DNA of 64,000 nt from Scleromitrula shiraiana. Lineage: Eukaryota > Ascomycota > Leotiomycetes > Helotiales > Sclerotiniaceae. A model generated the notes under the pieces. It had not been told where the DNA came from, did not search any database, and worked only from the letters and a program-made list of their open reading frames with translations. The translations under genes were made by a program, and so were the position numbers. The stretch lies in the NCBI GenBank assembly GCA_028455995.1, contig JABELC010000009.1, positions 1,959,501 to 2,023,500 on the forward strand. Direction: 5' to 3'. The stretch's first letter is position 1. Each line of letters starts with the position of its first letter. Shown here piece after piece: positions 33,968-47,159 of this stretch.

Positions 33968-36308
33968 TCAATTGATATTCAAGACGTTTCCAAGATCCAT
34001 TAGATTTTGTATAGATCTCTCAGTAGAGGCTGGTTGTCGCAAAGTCAAGGAATCGGAAGAGGGCTTTTGAAATCCATATCTGAAACATATCGAAGCCCAT
34101 TCCTCTTTCAATGTTGGAGCAAACATCCCTTGAATACTCTCGACTGGTTGCATGTATGTTATGCCATTACAAGTGTCAATGATATCATCCAAAAGACATT
34201 GGGATCTTTCAGGACATACTCGCTGAAACATGTCATCCAGATAGGTTGGGAATGGAGTTATATGATCCTGTGAGGTGTTGTATATCAATTCCAAGAAAGT
34301 TGCGGCCACGGGAAATTCAAGACGAGATTGCCCTAAGACCTCCATAGCTAATTGGACGACGTTTACACCGTTCTTTCCATCAGGCACCTCGGGAAAGAAA
34401 CGTATGATGACATCTGTTAAATGTAAAATGGCAAACATTTGCATTACGGGCTGATACCGGCAAGCGCCCTGCGATTGATACTGCTTCTCGAGGAGTTCAA
34501 GGCCTTCTTGCGCATGCTGCCATACAACATAATCTATCAAAGATACCGGGAATCCGTTCAAGTCAAGAAGTGGACGGAGGAGTTGAACAACGGCAGTATC
34601 ATATAATATACTGAATGGTCAGTGATCGGAATTACAGAAAAGCTTTGATTTGTTACTTACAGTAATGAGAGCATATGTGGAAGTAATTGGGTATCCTTTT
34701 CTCCAGTATTACCGATTGCACCAGGAAGGTCCTCGCGCCAAGATGTTAACCTGCTATATTGATCCAGAATACTCTTAGCACGTATACGGGGGCCACCATG
34801 GGTATAAAACAACGTCTGTATTTCTTGGATGATGTCGATAAGTTTCTCCTTTTCTCGATTGATTGTAGCCGTAAGAGACGCCCATTCGATCGGCGCTCTA
34901 TCGTCCATGTAGCTTCGGTAGAACGACCATCGTATGTCATCGACCTGTGCATCCTGTTCTTCGATATCTTTAGACTTTACCGTATCAGACATTCCACTGG
35001 GGACTGGTGAGACATGGGAGGTCATCTGGGCCCATTCCCTAAATTTGTCAATTTCTTAACTAGTATGGTGGAATGACAAGGAAGAGGGATACACTTACAC
35101 GTTGAGATTCCGAAGACCTCGAGTAGTATCTCTCCAGACCTTTCGATATATACCATCTCCATTGCTTTCGAGACCTGCCATAAGGTAGTTTGCCACATTC
35201 AAGTATGTTGAGGCACGCTGCCCATGTCCTTGCGCACAACCAACCAAGAACATAATCGCAAGGGCTTGGATACTGGTCAATTTCTTGTCTCTAACGTCGA
35301 TTTCGTCCCTTACGGCTGTAGTAAAGCTTTGTCCTAATGAATGTAATTCATTTGGGTCACTATCTGACGTATGCAAGTAGCATGCCATGGAACATATTGC
35401 ATTGACAAGAAGGGAAGAGCAGAATTGTGTGGAATATTGATGATAGCTTTCAGTGAAGATCCGCTCATCGAATAATGTATGGACTGGGTGGACCCAGGTG
35501 AAATACAAAGCGAACAAGTGATGCATGGTCTTTGTATCCGCAATCACAGTTGTCCATTGGGACTGCAGGGAGCCCGACGGTGCCGAAGCGTCGACTTCCG
35601 TGGCAGAGCCATCTACTAGCGATTGCGAGCTTTCGGGTGAACTTACACCAACATCCTCGTTAGTCTCCTTAATCCAGTTCGCAATACTCTCAAAAGTTTC
35701 GTTATTTTGCAGTCGGTGGACGATTTCAGCGGTGTTTTGATCGTATCTGATCGCGCTGAGAATACCCTCGGCCTCGCTGTTCCAAAGGGAAAGATCTCTC
35801 AGGCGAGCGATGATTTCTGACTTGGCGGATTTAAGATGCGGTTGATATAAGCAGTCCTGATGAGGGATTGGTTTCACAGTACATCTGTGACAAGGTTGCC
35901 TACCATCACACTGAACTCACATCAGCTATCAGACGTTCGTTCACCCTCTTCCATAACCCTAATACATAACATCGTATGCATATGCACACAGTATTGTTAA
36001 GGTCGGGTCAAGCTTACCTTTGTTCGACGTCTTTTACAGTTTTGACATGCGTTGGGCGTTACATGTTTAGCTAGTTTCCTGGTTCTCCTCGATATCGAAA
36101 CAGGTGCTTGAACTCCATCATCGACAATTATACCGGAATTTGGGGGTTCTGATACTACCAATGGACTAGGCGTGTTGGGTGTATTGGCAGGTGTTCCACT
36201 GGTATCTCCTGATGAGATCTCGGGATGATTAGTCTCTGCCGATAGAATGTTCGGCCGAAGTGGACGGAATTGCATGGTCACTACGGACTGTGTTGGGTTT
36301 TTTGACAT
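33968..36308 (-). CDS. Zn2Cys6 fungal transcription factor
   Basis: Four exons, 36308-36018, 35910-35099, 35038-34661 and 34610-33968, encode 707 aa; introns are 107, 60 and 50 nt. The zinc cluster is split by the first intron: ACQNCKRRRTK then CDGRQPCHRC, C88-x2-C91-x6-C98-x5-C104-x2-C107-x9-C117. The middle-homology region follows (FALYFTWVHPVHTLFDE, LLVNAICSMACY, ILYDTAVVQLLRPLL), typical of nitrogen-assimilation-type regulators. The N-terminal 80 residues are Ser/Pro/Thr-rich. It should bind CGG-type half sites. Its target is not indicated by neighbours. A long gene-free region lies upstream. Confidence 0.92.
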
Positions 36309-39300
36309 TGGGGATAAGAAATCGTAAGGTTTAGTGTTAATGTAGGTCAGGCCAGGACAGGTATCAAAGTATTAACTATGTGAAGAAAGTAAAGAAGAAA
36401 AAGAAGAAGAAAAAAATCTTGATAATGGTTCAATAAGGTTTTAGTAACTAACTTGATTTTTTCAAAGCGGAGGAAAATAGAATAGCGATAATGATAATGA
36501 TGCTGGCTGGGCTGATAGTTGGGATTGACAATATTATGGGAAGGAAATCAAAGCAAAGCAGGCAAGGGAAAAAAACGTCGGAGCCATCTATTGGGTAGAT
36601 TTTCTCTTCCTTTTCTTTTTTTTTTCTTTTTTTCCTTTTCAAGATTTCGATTGACTACATGATAAATCGGACGTACAACCGCCGGTTGTATGTGTTGCCA
36701 ATTTTTGCCACACAATGTTTTGGGATTGGTTTTCAGGTTTGCATGTTGTATGGATGAATGATGATGATGATGACGATGATGGAGATTTGTATGGATTTTT
36801 CAAACCGTTCGAATGAAGAGGGGATTGCAATAATTACCTCTGTTTAACTGTTCTCTTTTCACCGGATCATTTGTCCCTTTGGTTTGTTGGTTATGCTGAT
36901 TCCTGATTCAGATCAATATCGATATGGATGGGTAATCAATCGATCCTCGATCCTCGATCCTCGACACTCGATCCCATGCTCGGAAATTTTATGTAAGGTA
37001 TATATGTATGTATAGAATGGTAAGCCTTAGCAAGGTAAGGTATCAAGGTAGGGCTGGGCTGGTTGCTGTCCTTGTGCTGTGTGCTGTGTTGTGTTGTATT
37101 GTTGTATTGCGCTGTGTGGTGCGGTACGGTAGCTGTAGTGTGTGTTCCCGAGGAAGGAGGGGGTGGGTGGAAGGGCTAAAAGCGAATGGGTGGATGAGCG
37201 AACGAACAAACGAACGAGGGGGCCGCGGAGACATCGAATCGAATCGAATCGAATTGAAATGAATAATGAAGTGTTTCATGTTATCGGCGGCTACTTGAAA
37301 AGAGGAGATAGGTAGGTGGTTGAGTCGAAACGGAAAGAAAGGTTTTATGTTTTGCTTTTTTCTTCTTTCCCTCTTCTTCTGCCACTGAGAATGGTAGGTG
37401 GGTTAGCTTGGTAGGTGATAGGGTAGTATATCGTGTAGTAATATATGGAGTCTTTTCATATAATCTTTCCCTTTCTCTTTTTTCTTTGGTTCTGTGTATG
37501 CCTTTTTCTTGATACTTTATTTATCTTGTAATTCTACATCGATGATGAATGAATGGGTAAATAAATTATATGGATTGAGAGAGGTGGATGGGAAGAGATT
37601 ATTGGCATGAATGTGGTGTGTTAATCTGATGGGGTGTATAGACTTATCTATGTATCTAATTATGTAGATAGGTGAAGGTGAAAGAGAGACCAGGTAAGTT
37701 AAGCCAAGTAATTGGTTTATCTCTATAGAGTGAAGGTCGCGGATTGGATACAATAAAATCGTATGGTATAATATGGTATAGTGCTGATGCCTGGCTGCTA
37801 TAAAGGGAGGACTAACTTGAAAATAGGGGTGATAGGGGCGGATATAGAATAATATAGGGAGGGAGGCAGCGAGGAGAAAGTTGAATTTAAGTATGCATTT
37901 ATGTAATGTTTGGGATGGTAGAATGAATGAGTATATAGGAAAGAGTAGTGATATATAACCTCAACAGGGGAGGAGACGGACAGGATAGTATTTACAGTGA
38001 TGATGATGATGATGATGATGATGTTGTATACTTATATGATATAATACGTTATAGAACAAAAATAAGGCCATAAATCGAATCAAAAATCGGATATTTAGAT
38101 TTTAGATTTAGATCCTCTATGATTCGAGTTCGGAGAATTGGGAGGAAGAGAAGGATAATTGGGATGGATTGAGTGGGTGGGTTTATTATGGAGCTTATTT
38201 GCTTGGTTTTGATAGTTTTGGCTTACTGAGTCCTCATATGGTATTTCGACTCTCTTTTTGTTTGGGTTTTTGTGGTGATAGATGGAGGGATGCGATGTTT
38301 GATTGCTACTGTCGCTGCTGCAGTTTGTTGTTGTCTGTAGTGGATAATTGGTTGATTGATCGATTGATTGATTGGCTTTAAATTTGTGTTTGTGTATCCA
38401 AGAAGGGGGATAGGCGGCGGAGTGGAAGAGTTTAGATGGATTGGATTGGGTTGCATGATAGTATCGAAAGGGGAGCAAATACTGATTGGATGATGGGATG
38501 ATTGAGTGGAAGAATGGAAGAAAGAGAGAGGAAAGTTATTTTTATGTAGACTTGTGGATAGACAGATAGAAGATATCAAAGCAGACAGGTCGATTGATAG
38601 ATAGGTCGACTTTGATCATGGGAGATCAGTGTTAGTATCAATTTCGGCATTTGATCTCGATCTTGATCGGCTTATCCGTGCGGTTTGTTTTGTTTGTTTG
38701 TAAGGTTGATTGATAATTAGATAGGTACCGGTAGATATATGGTGTCAGCATTAGTTTCAGCATCAATTACCGTTTCGATCGGCTCATTCGTGCGGTTTGT
38801 TTCGTCTGATTGTTTGTTTGCGAGTCATTAAAGGCTCAAGGATGGAAATCAGATAGGCAGGGAGGTAGGTAAGTGAAATTCGGCGACAGGAGCCATAAAA
38901 AATTAGAATCAAGATACATATAATAAATTCTTTCTCATACCTACTGCTATTGTTATTGCACCTATGTATCAAGTATATGCAGTATATATTTGGGTCGATC
39001 TAGATTCACTTCTAAACTACCCAATCCAATCCCATTGTCATCAGCATCTGACCGTTGCATCAATTTCTTTTTTTCAATAGGTCTTCTCAATATCACATAT
39101 TTCGAAATTAGATTATTGGTTAGATCTGTGGCGTTGGCGCTAGGTTGTGATGTTATGGTGGCGTATCTATCAAGATTAATGGAGTTGGTGGATCGGAAGT
39201 ATGTCCGTCTCCGCCGATAACGAGATGCACGAGAACTTGCACTTGATGTAATGCCTGAGATCAATAGTATGGCATGGTGAGGATGGGATGAGATGGAGGG

Positions 39301-40646
39301 ATAGGGATGGATGGGTGGATATTGGTACATAAGCGACGTACATGCATTAACATGCTGACTCGACCCACCTAGAACCGCTAGGTAGGTTAGCACGTGGGTA
39401 AGTTTTCTGGACGGGACATTGATGGGTTTGGCATGGCATACAGAATGGAATGGACTTTTGAGGGTCAAGAATATGGAATCGATGGATAGAATAGAAATTG
39501 TGTATAAATGTGATTGATATATTTGGAGTCGGGGTTTGAAGTTGTTGAGTAGTTCTAGAGAGTGTATAGTACATCTAGGTAGAGATCTTGGCCCAAGAAT
39601 CTTTCGTTGTTCTAGAGCCTCTTGATTTTATTATTTTTTCTATGGTAGATGGTTCTTTGCTAGGGTATGGTTAGGTAGGCGGCTCGGGTTAGAAGGGTAC
39701 GGCCGTAGGCATCGCATTACTTTTCCTGCTTCGTGCCTACCAAGATATAGCTATCGTGATAGGACGTGAGGGAAGGGAAGGGGGTGTTAGGCTAGTTTGT
39801 TGATTGTATGCATGGAATTCATATTCATTTTTATTTCCATCCACTGGTATATCTTCCTTCAATTTCAAGATTCGAATCGATGGAGACGACTAGGATATAG
39901 AGCATAAGAACGAATGAGAAAAGATGATATGCTCAAGAGAATTACAAGTCAGGAATGATTTGATAGAGAATCGGAGTCGGAGTCAGATACGTGATGATGC
40001 ATAATTTTATCTTTTATTGTTTCCAAAGGTGAGGCTAGGCTTCGGCTGAAGTTCCGATGAGATAGAGTAGAACAGGATTCCATTTTTGAAGTAGGTATGT
40101 ATGGTCTTTTCCTTCCCTTGTATGTATGATGGTGTAGGGGAGGGGGGAGGGGGAAGGGATCGAGAATGGACGAGAATGGGGTGATTCCAAGTCTTTATGT
40201 TTAAAACTTAGATATGGTATGGTGTGGTATATGGATAGATATGTGAAAATAGGCAATTAGTTAGGTATGTGAGGAGGAAAAAGATAGCATGCGGGTTTAC
40301 ATGTAAGGCTGAGCTACTTATCATATCCCGCACGCTTAAGTGAACCTAGCTTAAGTCTCATCGCAGCCATCTTAGCATTGAGTTCTCATGTCATGCATTA
40401 TTATCGAATGCTTCATATTTCAAGTGGGTGGATCCGGATGATATACTCGATTGAACTCTTAGATTTTGGTTTATTTTGGTGGTCGTACTACTCCCGTATG
40501 CTGTCTTTTTATGCTCTACAGTAATGTACATTTGACCAGCTTATCCTTCTAATCGCACCTCATACATCTTTGTATATCTAGATTTTTTTCGCCATAGTAT
40601 TTGCGCATAGTGTATATGAGCATTTTCCCTTTCTCTAAATCCTTCT
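36309..40646. other. 4.3-kb gene-free region with microsatellites
   Basis: No supported gene. The plus strand is G/T-rich and full of short tandem words: GATCCTC near 36941-36960, GAATC near 37225-37250, (GAT)n at 37998-38023, TTGATTGA near 38350, GTTTGTTTG near 38690 and 38810. Frames such as 38962-39468 (-) are compositional. It may be a long regulatory region and 5' leader for the Zn2Cys6 gene, or hold an unrecognised non-coding transcript. Confidence 0.6.
37998..38023 (+). repeat. GAT trinucleotide microsatellite
   Basis: About eight perfect TGA/GAT units in a row within the gene-free region. Confidence 0.9.
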
Positions 40647-41432
40647 CTACCACCCTTGGTTTCTCAGCGCCTTTACTCTTCCGACTACTCCTTTAAACCC
40701 CTCCAAAAACTTTCTCCTCCATCTCTCTCTTCTCAGTCTCTTTCTCTTCAACCCCGCTCTCTCAAAGAACCTCTGCGAATATGCATCAGTTCGAACCTTA
40801 TTTTGCGCGCAACTCATCTCTAGCGTACGTATCGCCCTAGGCAAATCTAAATTGGCTCCAAGGGCTACGCTCCGTCCGGTACTAGACGTCAACCGGATGA
40901 CCTTTCGCTCTGGCAGGGGTGCTATATTCAAGCTGTCGCCGTTTATTATACCTGTCATGAGATCACTTGCACTGCTACCTTTAGGTCCCGGAGCAGACCC
41001 GGGAATTTTGAGGTCACCAAAGTTAAAGTTGGGGGACTGTCGAGATGGAGCTGATCGCGCTGAACTCATTGAGGTCAAAAGTTGAGATGTGCCACTCGTA
41101 TTGGAGATCGGACGTGATGGATAAGATGGGGTAGAAAGATTTTGACCGAATTTATTCCTACTCCATCCGACGTTATCTATAAGATCCATAAGACTGTCCT
41201 CTTTGGGTGATGGAGGTGATTTCGCATATGAGGGAGGGGATTTGGTTTCTGATGGTGCTCCTCGTGTTGTAGGCTCAGGGAGATAGCTTTGACGAGATGT
41301 ATTCGATATTGATCGGTGTGTGTACGAAGTTCGCATTATGGCGTTTGGATTTTTATATTGTAATAGCTGTGACAATGGCGAAATGCCAGAATTGGGCCGA
41401 ATCAAGGCCGCAGGCACTCGTCGTAACTCCAT
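40647..41432 (-). CDS. MRP21: mitochondrial small-subunit ribosomal protein bS21m
   Basis: Single exon, 261 aa. The last 75 residues are the S21 family domain: GRSVALGANLDLPRAIRTLE, then NKVRTDAYSQRFFERAGLKR and the basic tail KRLRRERWRRKFLEGF, which binds 16S-like rRNA in the small subunit. The first ~180 residues are a fungal extension rich in Ser, Pro and Arg with few acidic residues at its start (MELRRVPAALIRPNSG), consistent with mitochondrial targeting. It shares a 352-bp divergent promoter with the RBM25-like gene. Confidence 0.92.
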   Translation of the reverse strand: MELRRVPAALIRPNSGISPLSQLLQYKNPNAIMRTSYTHRSISNTSRQSYLPEPTTRGAPSETKSPPSYAKSPPSPKEDSLMDLIDNVGWSRNKFGQNLSTPSYPSRPISNTSGTSQLLTSMSSARSAPSRQSPNFNFGDLKIPGSAPGPKGSSASDLMTGIINGDSLNIAPLPERKVIRLTSSTGRSVALGANLDLPRAIRTLEMSCAQNKVRTDAYSQRFFERAGLKRKRLRRERWRRKFLEGFKGVVGRVKALRNQGW

Positions 41433-41784
41433 AGTGCTTTAACATGATTAGAGGAATATTCAATTGCCTGCGAATGAATTTGGACTCACTTATGAGGAAT
41501 TGGGAAATATGGAGTTTGGAGATGTCGTTGATGGATGAGGTTGGAGAGATTTAGAACTTTTTGGTGTAATGATGAGCTAAGGAAAGTTTTGATGGTCCGT
41601 GCACGATAGGCTTAGAGTAGAGCTTCTTATGAATTTTGGGAATTTGTACTCCTTGTGGAATCTCTCACCTTGATGCGACAACTTGTACAACTTTTTATTA
41701 CGATAATTACTTTGCGCGTCAGTCCTCTTATACTTGAGGAAATTCATAGACAACTGTCGCATATATCTAATAAACTCTACCATC
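41433..41784. promoter_or_regulatory. bidirectional promoter, MRP21 / RBM25-like
   Basis: Only 352 bp lie between the two ATGs. Both genes encode general gene-expression factors. No specific site is obvious. Confidence 0.55.
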
Positions 41785-44326
41785 ATGTCATATAATCCAT
41801 ATGGAGGTATGGAATCCTACATCTTAACTTTCAAAACTTGATAGTACCATCGCGTTCAGTTTTACTAACGATGTGTATTAATATAGCATCGCCTTATGGC
41901 AGACCGCCAGGATTTGGCAATTTCCCTGGTCAGACTGGCTCCCCAGTTGGAATGGCACCACCTGGTATGGGACCACCACCAGGAATGGGTAAGAAAGATC
42001 TTTTCCAGTCGATGTCGGTCTCGATATTGATGTGAAGACAGGTCCTCCACCAGGCATGTCGGCGCCAGGTACTGCTCCTCATCCTGTTATACAGCAAGCA
42101 AACGTTCCAACCCCACAGGTTACGCGGCCGAGCGGCTTACCTGCAAGCTTTCAAGGTCCAGCTAATATGCCAAATATTAATTTCAATGCGCCAGTTATTC
42201 GATTGGGTACAGGACCTACGAAAACAAACACTCCGATCTCGGCTGGCAATTCACGTTCAATGGATCCTATGTCTGCTGGAGGGAAACCAGGTTTTGGTGC
42301 GGAAAGAGGGATGGAGGCGCAAAGACAGGCTTTGAGGGACAGTATGCTATCTTTGGTGCCGCCTACAAAGGAAGAAATTGTGAGGACAATATTTGTGGGA
42401 GGAATTACTGAAGGTTGTGGCGGTGATGAAGGAATTGAAAGAATATTAAGTACAGCTGGTAGATTGCGCAGATGGGATAGAGCTGTTGATGCGACTGGGA
42501 AAGCATGCAGCTTTGGATTTGCACAATATGATGATGCGGAGAGTTTGGCTACAGCGGTGGAGGTCTTGAAGGATATTGAGGTTCCTACGAAGAAACAGGC
42601 ACCTTCTGAAGGAATTAAGAAGGAAGGAGATGAAGAGGATGAGAAGAAAGAGGTCGAGAAGAGTAAATTGTTGGTTTTTGTGGATGACAATTCTTTGAAT
42701 TATTTGGAGAATTACCAATCTACGCGTGGTGATGATGTTACGGGAGAACAGACACGACTTGACGCGGCAAAGCTAGGATTAAAGGGGGCACTGTTCGAAC
42801 TGTTTCACCCACCAATGCTCGTCAAAGCTGAGGAAGGCTCAGAGGACGTTACCATGCAGGATGCCAACGCAACTGGTGAAAATGTTGAGGTTGTCAATTT
42901 CCCATTGGCCGCGGATGATGAGCTTGCGGATATTCCGGCTGAGATGAGAGAAACTGTCGCACTGGAAATTGCAGCATTTAGAGATCGAAGCAACAGAAGG
43001 GATTTGGAACGTCTCAAACGCGAGGAGGAAATGGAAGCTATGGAAAGACAAAGGAACGGAGCGCCTCGACCATCACGACTTGCATCACCTGGGCCACAAA
43101 TTCCTAGTGGGCCGGGTGGTTCATCCAACAATATCCCTCTAGGACCTAGAGGAGTTCCGAATGCACCTTCAGGGCCAAAACTTCAAGGTCAACAGATCCC
43201 TCGAGATTACCAAGCTGGTGTGAAGTTCGTGAATGGAAGTGGTGCTGGTGGAGATATTCACATTAATCGCGAAGATGAAGATAGTGAAGCTGATGATGAA
43301 GAGCTTGAACGTCGTCGGATAGTCAAGAAAGAACTCGAACTCGAGAAGCAATATCTCGACCAAGAACGAAGATGGCTAAACCGTGAGCGATCTCGTACTG
43401 CAGCTGTTCAGCGAGAGAAAGAACGCGAAGACGAAGATAATGCGAATGCAAATGCGCTGAAGCAAAAAATGGCTGCCAGGTTCAAGGAATGGGATGATGA
43501 CGCTGAAGCCGCCCGCAAAACCGATCCATATTATGTTGATAGAAGCTTATGGATTCGAAATCGTGCAATCAATCGTCAACGTGAGATTGCAGCCGATGAA
43601 AGAGATAGAATCGCAGAACAGAGGGAAAGGCAACGTGATCAAGCAGATAAGGAACAAGCGAGAGGCTTGGCAGATTCATTCCTTGATCGACAAGCCGAAG
43701 AACTTGAGACGAGATCTTCTCGTATTGCTCAACAACCTTTCAAGTTATCTCTTGGAGCTGCAGCTCAAAAGGCCCAAAAAACAGCACCACCTCGTCGTAC
43801 CGTTGCCGAAGTTGAAGGCCTTCTTGAAGATGAAGAAGATGCTGGTAATACATCTAAACGAACACTTATACCAATCAAATTCGATCCTTCTACAGCTACA
43901 TCATCACTCACTGATGAAGAACGTGATCAGGCCGTTCGTCAATTAGCAGCAGAAATTCCTACCGAGAAAGAAGGAATTTGGTCATGGGAAGTTAAATGGG
44001 ATTATGTGGATGATGCAGTCATTGTAGAAAAATTGAGACCTTTTGTGGAAAAGAAGATTGTGGAGTATCTAGGAGTTCAGGAGCAATTATTAGTGGAGGT
44101 TGTAGAGGAACATGTTAGGACGAGAGGAAAGCCACAAGAGCTGGTGGAGCAATTGGAAGGGGTATGTTTATGTTTTTTTTTATGTTTATCACATTTCTTC
44201 ACATTTTGTAATTGCTAATCGTTTACATTACAGGCTTTGGATGAAGAGGCAGAAGTTTTGGTGAAGAAATTATGGAGGATGGTTATCTTCTTCTCGGAAA
44301 GCGAAAAGAGAGGTCTTTCCGCTTAG
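41785..44326 (+). CDS. RBM25: RBM25-like splicing factor with RRM and PWI domains
   Basis: Four exons, 41785-41806, 41887-41988, 42042-44161 and 44234-44326, encode 778 aa; the first exon is only 22 nt. Order: a Gly/Pro/Met-rich N-terminus (PPGMGPPPGMG), RRM at about residues 156-223 with RNP2 TIFVGG and RNP1 CSFGFAQY, a long charged RE/ER-rich coiled-coil region, and a C-terminal PWI domain (about 685-778: GIWSWEVKWDYVDDAVIVEK, later LWRMVIFFSESEKRGL). This is the RBM25/Snu71 layout, a U1 snRNP-associated factor in 5' splice-site choice. The PWI domain needs the last intron removed; otherwise translation runs into a stop at 44216-44218. Confidence 0.93.
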
Positions 44327-44828
44327 TATATTAATGATTAGAGATGGGTGGATCATTTGAAGCGATATCTCGAAAGCATTATATGGGAGTCTACCGGCTG
44401 TATATGATATTACATTACAAGATAAGAAGGGTGATATCTCGAGGTAAAATGAATAAAATGGATGGGGTTCATTATTTCAATGGTCTTCGGTCAATTATAT
44501 AACCGAAGCTTCTTCTCCAGATTTGATGGGGTGCTGGGATTTAATCGATTGGAAATGCATGCATAGTATATCACACTGCCGATGTCTAGGTAGCTTTCCA
44601 ATTTGTGGATTAAATTCCCCTCGATTTAAATAAACAAAAGATGAGAATATGCAGATCTATTATGATATTTAATTTGGGGTTGTCAAAGTCATAAGAAATG
44701 GATGCTGGGTCCATTTTATAAATACCTATTATTTCCTTCTTCAAGTGCAGAAGTCTTCCCTTACTTTCACTGGTAAATAAAAGTTTTGTTTAATCTTACT
44801 TTGTTTCCACTTCCATTTAGTTCATGAG
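44327..44828. other. intergenic
   Basis: 3' flank of the RBM25-like gene. No further gene seen. Confidence 0.55.
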
Positions 44829-46349
44829 TTGAGTAACAACAAAGATAACATAACGAGAAAAAACCATCATCCACAAAACCATGCGTCGCCCACTCCTCTC
44901 CCACCACCTCCTCCTCCCCCTCATCGCAACTCCACCATCCTCTTCTCCCAAAACATCACCCAGAATCTGCTCATGCCGCTTTCGTTCGCCAATCTCAGCA
45001 GTGTGAGGTTTGTCTTTGAGGGCAATGTTAGTTTGAGTGAGAATGTGACGGCGGTGCAGGAGGTGGTTAATAATACGAGGGTTTATAGCGGACGCTGGAT
45101 TACGGTTATGGGGACGGATGTGGTTTGGGTGGGGAATGAGAGGGGGGATGGGGAGTGGTTTTTAGGTGATTGATTGAATGAATGAATGAATGGGTGGCGA
45201 GCTAATTCATTTTTTAATGTCTGTCTGTTCAAAAAATAAACATTCATCTCAATACATTTTGAACAAATTTATTTTGCTTGTCTGTTTTAGAGATCAACAT
45301 TCAAATTTTATTCAACTAAGTTTAGTTTGAATGTTTATATACAATATAGATGATATTATATGTTCTATTAAACATATATTTGATTATATATAAACCAAAC
45401 GGACAATCAAAATTTAGACAGCTCTTGGGTTTATTGGGTGAGGGATATATTGCTATTTCATTGCTCTGTTATAGCGCATGGTGAGAATTGGTGGCCTTCA
45501 TCCTATGATGTGAATCAGGGTGGGAGACCTCATTGGTTTGGATTTACTGTCACGTAAGATTACTTATATACTTAAGCATTTATAGAGTTAGAGAAGAGAC
45601 TTAGGTGATGCTGTCAGAAGCTCACTAGCTAATCCATAACAGTGGACTTACGATTCGTAATATTAAGGTTTTAAATCCTGTTGTTTGGGTCTTCTCAATA
45701 GGTGGTAGTAATGTCGAGTTGTTCAATACGTTCATTGATGCTCGATCAACCGACGGTTTTCCCATCGATAGTGGTGTGTACCTCTCTCTTCAGATGAAAA
45801 CTTTCTCTACCCCTATCACTGTGTATCACAAATAGCGCTTGCATTCTTGATTAACAAAAACACCAGACGGAATCTACCTCTCAGCATCCAACGTCCTAAT
45901 CGACACATTCGAAATCCACAACGGCGACGGCATAATCAACATCTCCCCGCCCTCACGCAACGTAACCATGCGCCACATCCTCGCCTCCGACACCCGAGGC
46001 CTCAGCGTATCCTGCAGCTCCGGCACCGGCGGCAACTACACCTTTGAGAACGCGACCATCTGGGATTCGCTCATGGCGGCGCGCTTCAAAGGCCAACTGG
46101 GGACGACGTGTAATGTGAGCAATGTTACGTAGAGGGATATTAGGGTGCGAAATACGAGTTTCTCGGTGCATTTTATTGAGAATTATTGGGATCAGGAGAA
46201 GCCGTTGCCAAGTGGGAATGAGAGTAAGTTGGCGGCGTATGCGAGGGGTTTTAGGTGGGTGGGTGTTAGTGGGGATGTGGCGGAGGTTGTGGGGGATGGG
46301 AGTTGTATTACTGATCCTTGTTGGTATGCTACTACTGGTGAGCGAACTA

Positions 46350-46385
<36 letters not shown>

Positions 46386-46611
46386 TTTCGATTTCGAGAT
46401 AAAGGTGTTGATATCAAACCCCCTAGGTGAATCCCCAAACAACGGCCTCTATCTCCTCTGTAACGAACCCGCCCACTGCCAAGATTTCCACTTCTCAGAT
46501 ATAGATTTGAAAACCGCAACGGGGAGTCCGGCTGGTGAAGTTTGTACTGGTCTTGAGGGGGTACAGGGTATGGGCATTACTTGTACACATGGTACCATTA
46601 CTGCGGATTGA
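44829..46611 (+). pseudogene. GH28-like pectin-lyase-fold protein, broken
   Basis: Five exon-like blocks (to 45165, 45475-45553, 45643-45773, 45867-46337, 46427-46611) with good GT-AG borders read as a right-handed beta-helix protein: LLMPLSFANLSSVRFVFEGN, HWFGFTV, STDGFPIDSDGIYLSASNVL, NGDGIINISPPSRNVTM, ARFKGQLGTTC, and a Cys-rich end. Breaks: an in-frame TAG at 46130-46132 where NVT-[W]-RD is expected; no in-frame ATG at the 5' end, the only signal-like start (44881) being in another frame; and an apparently missing N-terminal part. Positions that hold the Asp pair and GHG in active GH28 enzymes read NGDG and TRG. The 309-nt first intron contains hairpin-repeat arms. Confidence 0.75.
46353..46380 (+). 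repeat. (CT)14 microsatellite in a pseudogene intron
   Basis: Fourteen perfect CT units within the last intron of the GH28-like pseudogene. Confidence 0.95.
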
Positions 46612-47159
46612 TATATATCTTGAATCCTGGTTAGGAAATAATGTAAAGCTGGATTACGTGGATGGGCGTGACCAAAGAGGTTCCTCTTTCATATTTTCCC
46701 AATTCATCCATCTTATACGAATAGTTAGTAGAGAAGCTCAGTTTAAGCCTATCGAGCTACTTCATTTTCTGACATTTATTCGAGATTCAAATATCCAAAT
46801 ATATCCTGAATCATATGGATTTGAATATCTTTGTAAACTATAAATGATGATAAAATTTTGCTATTATAGAATTAAAATTTATCTACACTGGCAATTACAC
46901 ATTTCGCAAATGTATATTCAAAATCGAGATAACTTGTATTCCAAATGAGACAAGAATAGCAAAAGCATACTACTAGTATTTAAGCTAAAAACCGTAATAT
47001 TTATTGAATTCTTCAAAGATCAAGCGAATTTACTTCTAAATCTTGATTTAGAATAATATCTGTTAGTAGCAGCGACTCAAACATCCCACATGTGAAATAC
47101 TAGTACTATGATCTTATTTCTTGTTCTCTAGCTCGGACTGAAAATAGAGATCGTATAAC
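46612..47159. other. intergenic
   Basis: AT-rich spacer between two convergent pseudogenes; nothing recognised. Confidence 0.5.

Noticed and set aside
38962..39468. 168-codon minus-strand frame
   Set aside because: Low-complexity, no domain, in a microsatellite-rich region; no splice or start support.
44162..44233. RBM25-like protein ending at the stop 44216-44218
   Set aside because: That end truncates the PWI domain; a GTATGT...CAG intron restores the last helix in frame.
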